Of a stretch of 64,000 nt of DNA, positions 56,528-64,000 are shown in pieces. Position 1 is the first letter of the stretch. Every line of letters begins with the position of its first letter. Made by a program: the position numbers and the translations under genes. Below the pieces are notes generated by a model. The model ran no database searches, was not told the DNA's origin, and saw nothing but the letters and a program-made list of their open reading frames with translations. The DNA is from Paraconiothyrium sp. Pb-2020 (Eukaryota > Ascomycota > Dothideomycetes > Pleosporales > Didymosphaeriaceae): positions 558,001 to 622,000 of the forward strand of contig JAJUBI010000003.1 in the NCBI GenBank assembly GCA_022419385.1, written 5' to 3'.

Positions 56528-58248
56528 TCACCTGAGCTTCTTGGCGTGGGCGACTAAGCTCTCGATAACCTGCTCAAACTAGGCGGTGGAAACGTGGTTA
56601 GCGTACGCTTTGATATCATGGGAAGCCTATGCATGCTTACAGCGTCCTTGTCACCTAATGCACTCTCCATACGCTTCTGCCAGTACTCAAACACCTCGTT
56701 AGCGCGCTCTTTCAGTTCTTCTAACCGCTTCACATGGGCCTGCAGTTCTTCGTCTGTGAAATTCCCAAGTGCAGCATCCGTGGTGGCGCAGAGCATCGTC
56801 GTAGAGCTGATGTCTAAATGCGGGGGCGGGGGCGGTCCTTTCCGTTTCCCAGACTTTGATGCTGATGAGTCTACCGATGTTGACGACGCATTCTCCTTCT
56901 TCACCCTGCCCAGTGCCCCGTTCCGACTGTCTGCTGAAGGTCTCGGCGACTTCTCGCCAGGGATGTGTATGGATGGCAGCACCAGTTTCTTCTGCTTGGA
57001 TGCTGGTAAAATCTCGTCAAGGTCGACAGGAACCCCTAGCGACACCAGGAACAGTCGCCGGATCCGCGAACGGACCCAGTCTGGAGGCTGCAGTGGGGGT
57101 GGTGCAACGAGCTGCGCCCATAGCGATTCGCTTCGCTCCGAAAGAAAGATTGATCGGAGTGCGGCTTGGTTCGTAGCAATGCTGGGTATCTCTTTCAACG
57201 AGGGGTAAATATCATCAATATAGGGTTGTGTGGCAGTAACAACATCTTCAAGGGTGGTGAGCTCTCCAAACTCAAGGACAGGCTACGCATACTCCCCGTC
57301 AGCCAATGCATCACTGTGGAACAGGAACTTCAGGAAGCTGTAGACCCGGGATTGAATATTTCTCACTTACAGGGCCCAAAGAAGGGGCGGGTATGGAAGG
57401 CTGTTCTGGGGGTTTGTCAAATGTAGTCTCGGTATCTTCCTCGCCTTGCTGAAACCCATCATCGAAATCCCCAAAATCGTCCCCTTCCCCGCCCTCCTCA
57501 AAGTCGTCGAACTCGTCACCAAATCCGTCGTCACCCTCCGTAGCACCATCGCCTTCCGTAGTATCGTGTTCATCAACCGCAGAGACATCTTGGTCGTCTA
57601 CGTCGTCTTCGTTGTCGGAGCTCACGGGAGATCTGCTTATGGAGGCGGTTGGCGTCCCTTCTTCCGTCAATCGTACGTAGGGAGAAAGAAAACTCGCCTT
57701 ACGTACCCTCGGGATTCTTTTCTGGAGGCTGCGGCGCTTTCAGCACAATGTCAGGGACAGCGTCTGCAGCACGGAGTTCATGGGCCAAAGTGCCGGGAAC
57801 ATCACCGTGGCTAGGTGTGTCTGGATCGATCTTCTCCACTACCGTCTTGGGAATCTGAGTGCCTCCAGGGGTATACGGACGGTCACTTAAGCTAACCCTA
57901 GATGCACTACGGCTGCGCTGGCCTTCTGGAACGATCTCTACCTCGTCTGGCACTGCATCCTGGGTGCGTTTCTCGTAGGCGTCGGTACCTGGAACCTCAC
58001 CGTAGCTGGGCTCATCGTCGACACGTTCCACGCGGGTGACAGGGATGGGTGAGGTGGCATTAGATCGGTCGGGCTGTCCAGGGCGCCCTTCAGAAGCGTC
58101 GGAGAAGTGTTCGTCACTGGACGACTCTGCGGCTGTCGGTTGGTTAGGTACATATGGTTGGAAAAGGAGCGCTAAACTTGCCCAAGTCCTTCGTGCCAGA
58201 GTCCTCCAGCTCGATGCTCTTGCGCGGAGGTGCCAGTTCGTCGGCCAT
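56528..58248 (-). CDS. DUF5102-type protein (Laa2-like, probable clathrin-adaptor accessory)
   Basis: Five exons: 58248-58182, 58132-57707, 57660-57371, 57282-56641 and 56578-56528, giving 491 residues. Intron 1 is of GC-AG type (GCAAGT, branch CTAAC, GACAG). The others begin GTACGT, GTAAGT and GTAAGC. The N-terminus (MADELAPPRKSIELEDSG) is followed by two VPGT-containing repeats (SYGEVPGTDAYEKR, SHGDVPGTLAHELR). Next is a very acidic stretch with FGDEFDDFEEG and DDFGDFDDGF, motifs of the type that bind adaptor ear domains. The conserved C-terminal domain reads EDVVTATQPYIDDIYPSLKE, then SLWAQLVAPPPLQPPDWVRS and VPVDLDEILP. This fits the fungal DUF5102 family, of which yeast Laa2 helps AP-1 at the trans-Golgi. 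A final coiled-coil helix and a 17-codon last exon (FEQVIESLVAHAKKLR) close the gene. It is divergent from NSP1. Confidence 0.85.
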
Positions 58249-58785
58249 ATCGACTGATCAGGGAAGGTACTTAGATAATAGCTAGAATAGGTGGTGCTCG
58301 TTACCAGGGCTGTTGTAGGTGAGAGGGTAGGAGTGGAGAGAGCGCTCAGGGAAGTGTTGAGCAGTACGTGTGAGGGTCAAGCTGTAATCTAGAAGTGACG
58401 CCGCCCAGTCGCAAGCATTATGGTTGGCAGTTGGCAGCGGGGGCCCGTTCTAGAGCTCGAGGCAGGCGCGCGGCAGAACAATTCACCGAGCCTGGTTCGT
58501 GCTTTCCGCGTGGAGATCCAAACTTTGGAGCTGCAGCGCGACAGTGACGCTGCAGGCAAGCGATTTGTCGCATCAACCATAATATCGTATCCCGTGCGCG
58601 ATCTTGATTGAGACCAATCAATCGCACGATATCAACCTGACTCTACAGTCGCGCCTTTCTTCGATTCCAACTATCTCTACAGAGTGCAGACTAGTGCAAC
58701 GGCAGGTAAACAGCTCCGTAACAGCAACATACGTACCTTTATAAATTACTCACAAAGTAACAGGAGAAGCGTAAACCCGCGCACC
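58249..58785. promoter_or_regulatory. divergent intergenic region, DUF5102 gene / NSP1
   Basis: Divergent starts at 58248 (minus) and 58786 (plus) share about 540 bases. The frames inside have no motifs. A TTTATAAAT stretch near 58740 is a candidate TATA-like element for NSP1. Confidence 0.45.
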
Positions 58786-61134
58786 ATGGCGTTCAATTTT
58801 GGAACCAACAATAGCAGCACGCCTAATAAACCTCTGTTCGGCAGCGGTGCAGCAACTCCTGGGACGTCAAATCTGTTCGGCGCCGCGAATAACAACTCAG
58901 GCTCCAGTACGCCAGGCGCAACTCCGACCCTCTTCGGCAGCGGCGCTGGGAGCTCAGGATCCACACTGTTCGGAGGCGGATCAAACACACCCGCTGCAAG
59001 CAAGCCTAGCATCTTCGGAAACACGCAGGCCACGTCCGGCGCATCGCAGCCCGCTTCAGGTGGCTTTTCGTTTGGCAATACTGGTGCTAATGCCGGAGGA
59101 GCGGCGAAGCCCTCGCCTTTCGGTGGAGCTATAGCCAATGGAACTTCTGGCGCGTTGACGGGAGGGAGCACGGCGACGGCTACACCCTCATTCGGCTTCG
59201 GCAAACCCGCAGGTACGTGAGAACTTGACGAATATGACAGGGTTCACATCATGAACAATACCATGAGTCCCATTTGAATGGTGCGCGAATGCTAACAATA
59301 CCACAGAATCGTCTACGCCAGCTGCAACACCCGCCCCCAATAAGACCTTCGCTCTCCCCTCTACGACACCCGCAGGACCACCACCAGGTAGGAGCTTATT
59401 CGGCCAGGGTGGTACAGGCACAACCAATACCCCATCTCTGTTCGGCGGTGGAGCTGCGACACCCGCCTCCACGTCTTCCACACCCAACCTCTTTGGCAGC
59501 GCGGCACCCAGCTCGACTACCGCGCAACCGGCGAGCAACGCGAACCCTTTTGGTGGTTTCGGCAACAAAGAGGCATCCAATGATGCGAACAAGAATACGC
59601 CTGCGCAGCAAGCGCTCCGGCCGGCGGTGCAGGTCCGCAAGCGACAGCTCAGAGTTCTTTGTTCAGTCTTGGTAGCACAACGCCTGCAGCTACCCCGGCA
59701 AACAAACCAACCTTCGGTTTTGGACAGCCTGCTTCATCTCAACCTACCTCGATTTCTACGCCTGCACTTAGCTTAGGGGAAAACAAGACCATCATTGAGC
59801 CTTGCTGGAGACAAATCAGCGCCAGCGTCTACGGGTAACACACAGCCAACATGTCGAATGTGTTTGGAAATACAGCTAGCGGTGCCGCTCCAGCGACAGC
59901 TCAGAGCTCAGGCAATTCCTTGTTCAGTCGTATGACGCCTGCCGCAACCTCAGCTGGCGGGTCAACTCCAGCACCAGCATCGACGGGGGGGTCATCATTG
60001 TTCTCGGACTGGGCGCTCCAAAACCGGCATCTTCTGGAGGAGCAACAACTGGAACTCCAACGTCGACATCCGGACCCTCGATGTTCTCGAACGCTGCATC
60101 TTCATCTGGAGCTGCACCGAGCGGGACCGCCACCTCTGGCTTCTCGCTATTCAACAAGGGAACCAGCGCAACACCGGCTGCATCGACTGGAGCAACGAGC
60201 GGAACGACGACTAGCACAGCAGCGCCTTCACTCTTCGATAAGCCGGCAGCTTCTACCGCAACTTCTTCTGCCCCCGGTGCCACGTCAACTGCTGCCCCAA
60301 CCTCAACCGCCGCTACCGGTACTGCACCTGGACCATCCGGAGACGCAGCCAAGAGCGGTTTTGCGGCTTCCACTGCTGGACCGGCGCCCTCTGCACAATC
60401 GCGCCTCAAGAACAAGTCAATGGACGAGATCATCACCCGATGGGCTTCCGATTTGTCCAAATACCAGAAAGAGTTTCAAGCCCAAGCCAATACAGTCGCT
60501 AAATGGGACCGCGCATTGGTGGAAAACTCAGACAAGGTCAAGCAGTTGTACTCGAAGACCTTCCAGGCCGAACGTGACGCACAGGAGGTGGAGAAGCACT
60601 TGACGCACATCGAGGACAACCAGGCCGAGCTAGACCACTTCTTGGACAAGTACGAGAAGGAGATCGACCAGATGATGCAGATCCACGGTGTTGGCGGCAG
60701 GGGAGATAGCCTGCGCGGCCCTGACCAAGAGCGTGAGCGAACGTAAGTTACCCTTCCTTATCTTCACCTCAATATCAACTCACAGTTGCCATAGTTATAA
60801 ACTTGCCGAAAAGCTCCAAGACCGTCTCAACGAGCTCAATAAGGACCTCACGGAGATGATCGAGGAGATCAACACCACATCCCAAACCCTTAGCAAGTCT
60901 GGCAAGCCCGACGATCCCCTCACCAAGGTTGTCCGCGTGCTCAACAGCCAGCTCGCGCAGCTCCAACTCATCGACTCGGGCGCCGTACAGCTGCAGCAGA
61001 AGATCGACCGCGCGCAGAAGGAGGGCCAGCGTGTGGGTGCGAATGGTTGGAGTGGCCTTGGAAGTGATCCTGCAGAAGACTTCTATCGGAGTTTCCGGGG
61101 CGGGCGGACAGAGAGGTTTGGTGGAGTGTCGTAG
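58786..61134 (+). CDS. nsp1: nucleoporin NSP1, FG-repeat region disturbed by several frameshifts
   Basis: The start is ATG 58786 (MAFNFGTNNSSTPNKPLFGS). Introns lie at 59213-59306 (GTACGT, branch CTAAC, CACAG) and 60743-60794 (GTAAGT to CATAG). The FG region has repeats such as NLFGAANNNSGSSTP, TLFGGGSNTPA, FSFGNTGANAG and SLFNKGTSATPAAST. The C-terminal Nsp1-C coiled coil is clear: RLKNKSMDEIITRWASDLSK, then FQAQANTVAKWDRALVENSD, YKLAEKLQDRLNELNKDLTE and LNSQLAQLQLIDSGAVQLQQ. NSP1 lines the central channel of the nuclear pore with Nup57 and Nup49 and contacts Nup82. As written, exon 2 changes frame four times, near 59610, 59785, 59845 and 60005, and would stop early. Since NSP1 is essential and both ends are conserved, assembly indels in repetitive sequence are the likely cause; a dead copy is the alternative. 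Confidence 0.85.
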
Positions 61135-62425
61135 GTCATAAGTTGGAAAGGTGGATAGAGGGTCTAGCTAGTGTGTTCGTCATTGATGGGACAGGCATCT
61201 GGGTTTAATGGGGCTTGTATTGGACACAGGTTGGGTGAAGTTTTGCACCAAGGATCTGATTTGCACGAGCGGGTTGCGTGTAGGATGTACAACAGAACAG
61301 CTACGTCTTTGGGATGTGCATGTGTTGAAAGTGCGATGAGATGTTTCCGTGTCTCACAATCGATACTATTAGGGTGGCATGTGCTAGGCAAAGTGATCAA
61401 TCACACGCACGTTGGTCCTTCCCCTACGGCGGTGCGTGAAGCCTCTTTTTACATGCAGAAAGAGCGTTTTCTAGATGAGTCTACTAAAGCTAGGAATGTA
61501 ATTAGCCATTATTTCAAATTTCTTTAGTTCAAACGATCAAACCTCTTTGACACGATTTGATGTAAATTTAGAATTTGTTATAATAGTTCGTCCAATACTA
61601 ACATTACGATCTGAGTTTTCCCCAAGCAGACCCCTCCTGTAATCCATACTCGGGGTTGCGGGTAAGCATGTATGCCAATGGTCACGGCATGGGCGCTTGA
61701 GCTATAATATAAGACTAGTAACAATCTAATGCGAGGGTAGATATAGACTTGCTACGCAGAATACATGTCGGACGATTTGTTTCGTTGCATGAAACGGTTT
61801 GCAAGGGGGGATATCAGAAAGGAATTGCGATGTAAACCCAAGAGGAGCTTTGCATCTGCTTTGCTACATTTCAAAGGTGCTTTTGATATTGGAAAGATAA
61901 GAGGGTTTTACGAGGATTGCGTTGTGCTCTGGCAAGTGGAGCTTGGTCGTCATCGCGGAGGTAGGGCATTCTACTGGTGCTGTATGTAGGTTGCGTAAGA
62001 GTTGCCCGGACGTTGTTGTAAGAAAACTCCCGAGGAAGCTTGGCCGGCGGTTGCTAGCGATGCAATCGTTGATCTGAATGGCAGGGTAGTCCTTGAAGCT
62101 ATTTGTAGACCGTCATGTGTGTCAAAGCATAGGCCAGGGCGCAAAAAGCGGAACGTAGCTAAGGTATACGTCGTGAGGTGAGAGGACAAGTAGTCTGTCT
62201 TGTTGTCGACATTCGTGATACGAACGCTTGAGGCATCGACATGTTTGCAAGCCAGTTTGTAGATCATGTATACATTGTTTGGGCTACTTCAAAATTGAGA
62301 GATGACCAACATGCTTAATTTTACAAGAGCCACCATGCAGGATCTGACAATCAGAGATGCAGTCTGCCCCATATCCTTCTCACTATGTCCTGGTATGCTT
62401 TATAGGCGTTCGTTGGAGTATACGT
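61135..62425. other. convergent intergenic region
   Basis: 3' ends of NSP1 (plus) and the ATPase inhibitor gene (minus) face each other across 1.3 kb. The stretch is AT-rich around 61500-61780. A 118-codon plus-strand frame at 61171-61527 has no motif. No structured RNA recognised. Confidence 0.45.
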
Positions 62426-62924
62426 CTACGGCTTGCCCTCTCCGGGCTGCTCGCCCTGGCCGCCTTCCTGCGAGGTGACCTCGTCGCTGCGTAACGTTAG
62501 TATGTTACGGTGCGATGGGAAATCGGGTGAACGAACATGTGCTTGGTGAGCTCCTCGATGTGCTTCTGCTGCTGCTGGAGCTTTTGACGGATGGCTAGGA
62601 GTCTGACGAAAGGTTAGTGGATCGACGGATGGTGTGTGAAGCTATGGCAAAGCTCGAGATGGACGGACCTGGCGCGCTCCTCCTGCCTGATGTACATCTC
62701 CTCGGCTGCGGTCTCGCGCTTAGTGAAAGCGTCACTGCAACAATCTTGTCAGCAAATCTAATCGTATGTCAGTATGTGAGTAAAAGGTCTTACCCGCTGC
62801 GAATACCGCCAGATCGCGAAGATCCAGAGCCGGTGTCGCCGGCAGACATGGCGCGCATGGAGGTGGAGAAGCAGCGCTTGGTGGCGGGCAGGCGAGCTGC
62901 CTTGATGACGGAAGTGCGGAACAT
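62426..62924 (-). CDS. inh1: mitochondrial F1F0-ATPase inhibitor protein (IATP/Inh1)
   Basis: Four exons: 62924-62794, 62734-62669, 62602-62537 and 62486-62426, giving 107 residues; all junctions keep frame. A basic, Ser-rich mitochondrial targeting sequence comes first (MFRTSVIKAARLPATKRCFS). The inhibitory region follows: SGSSRSGGIRSGDAFTKRET, then AAEEMYIRQEERARLLAIRQ. A dimerising coiled coil comes next (KLQQQQKHIEELTKH), then a short Gly/Glu tail. In the matrix the protein blocks ATP hydrolysis by F1 when the membrane potential collapses and the pH falls. The GGIRSGDAF and EERAR patterns are the family signature. Four small exons for so short a protein is typical in this group of fungi. 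The last intron uses a weaker donor (GTTCGT), so the junction His-Ile-Asp-Glu near the C-terminus is the least certain. Confidence 0.92.
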
Positions 62925-64000
62925 TGTGTTTGCGTTGATGGGAGAGCAATTGGACGAGATGCGGGTATATGTGGGAGGGGAAGAGGTGGTTCGATGAGCT
63001 TGAGATTCATTGGCACGAGTTGGAGCTTTGGGCACGGGCCTGCGTCATGTCATGTGACATTTGGGTGACGGGCGGAAGCAACCATGGGTGGTCCGCATCT
63101 GAAGTACATAGTCCCTGGATGCTTGTGGGGATCATCTATTGAAGCGACAAGACACGAGGAGAGGTGTTAGTGTTCGTTTGTTGATAGCATGTGTTAGCGT
63201 CCACAGCGCGTGAGTTACAAAGCTAGAGGGCTGAAGGTGAAACCCCGCATAGACATGTCAATATACTTGTATGAGAGACTCTGTTTCAGAAGACAGCGCA
63301 TGGCAGGTCTCGGAATGAGTAGTGAGGCGCCGCCTTCAGCTGCAGCACCGTACGACCGCGCAGGTGAATGCAGCACAGAACTTCCTAGGAGTCAGCATCA
63401 TGGGCGGGGCAGCCGGCGCAAGGCGATAACCGGAGCACGACATGATGGTATCGCGTGGTATTATTGTTGGCGTTGGCCAGTAGAGCCGGCACGCAGTAGT
63501 CTACCAGTCTCTGCAGGCAGTTGCGATCGACGCAGTGCGAGAAAGCGCGCCCCTTCTGGATCTGGGCTGTGAGTAGGCACGGCCGTGTCTTGGCAAGAGC
63601 ACATTGACCTCCTCAACTTCACCTCTCCCCACTTCATATCAACACCGACTACCTTTCGCAGGAAACCCATACCCGTCCGCCCTTCCAAGCACCACCGATC
63701 ACCAATTTTCTGCAGATACCTTGCTCTTGTCACTCGACTCCTTTCGTAAGTACCTGCCTGCGCGTTAGCTTTCGTCATCCCCCTCTTCAAAGCCGCGGAT
63801 CGGGCTGCAATTTGCTCCCACGCCGCCTTGCCGCACGCCAGCCAGTGCCATCAAGTCGCCGCCTCCGCCGATTCCGCCAGCCTCGAAGAGCCTCGTTGTG
63901 GCATGCGAGGGCAGGGACGACCGATTACGCAGCCGCGCTGGTGTAAACTCTGCGCGACCCCTCCACAACACTGCTCGCTGCAGTAGCGTGCGGCTGCTCG
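62925..64000. other. right-edge intergenic region, possible leader of a plus-strand gene
   Basis: No coding gene recognised. From about 63595 the plus strand looks like a fungal transcription start region: pyrimidine-rich CTCCTCAACTTCACCTCTCC, then ACACCGACTACC, and a GTAAGT at 63746 that could open a 5' leader intron. The gene itself would lie beyond the window. Minus-strand frames at 63461-63971 are Arg/Gly-rich and motif-free. Confidence 0.3.

Noticed and set aside
1..64000. tRNA, rRNA, CRISPR arrays and complete transposons
   Set aside because: No tRNA B-box with cloverleaf, no repeat-spacer array, and no terminal repeats or transposase/reverse-transcriptase motifs were found by eye; a tRNAscan or RepeatMasker run would be decisive.

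Overview
The window reads as nuclear DNA of a filamentous ascomycete (Pezizomycotina), most likely a Dothideomycete. The evidence is many short introns (mostly 46-94 nt) with GT-AG ends and CTAAC/CTAAT-like branch sites, and families restricted to or expanded in these fungi: HET-domain proteins, Zn(II)2Cys6 regulators, a 2EXR/F-box-like protein, RTA1 proteins, a group III HAMP-repeat histidine kinase, a DUF5102 protein and Aspzincin-like peptidases. The class-level placement is inference; no marker gene settles it. I saw no tRNA, rRNA, CRISPR or intact transposon.

Left part (1-30 kb): a broken crotonase-family gene, a tiny membrane protein, a HET gene carrying a frameshift and an in-frame stop, a WD40/coiled-coil gene carrying one TAG codon, a secreted transglycosylase-like protein, a fatty-acid desaturase-domain protein divergent from a three-exon Zn2Cys6 regulator, two RING-like proteins in tandem, a secreted HExxH peptidase, an unknown 213-residue protein, a 2EXR protein and a large fungal membrane protein.

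Middle part (31-43 kb): an accessory, decaying stretch. It holds a Zn2Cys6 regulator with a frameshift, then two genes (an RTA1-family membrane protein and a berberine-bridge-like FAD oxidase) that are each cut into two halves on opposite strands. The four pieces fit one explanation: a formerly divergent gene pair whose shared 5' parts (about 1.78 kb, roughly 33160-34940) were flipped by a single inversion. It continues with an intact HET gene, a fragment of another HET C-terminus, a C2H2 plus 3CxxC zinc-finger gene, an AT-rich possibly RIP-degraded tract and a broken 3'-5' exonuclease-domain gene.

Right part (43-64 kb): conserved housekeeping genes: F-box protein, SNF2/RING helicase of Uls1 type, group III hybrid histidine kinase, a DUF5102 trafficking-type protein divergent from nucleoporin NSP1, and the mitochondrial ATPase inhibitor. 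The NSP1 FG region is spread over shifted frames. Because NSP1 is normally essential, some single-base frameshifts in this window may be assembly errors, which tempers every one-indel pseudogene call. The inversion and the in-frame stop codons are not explained by simple indel errors.

Splice sites were assigned by hand from frame continuity, branch and splice signals, and remembered family conservation; no alignment or search was run.
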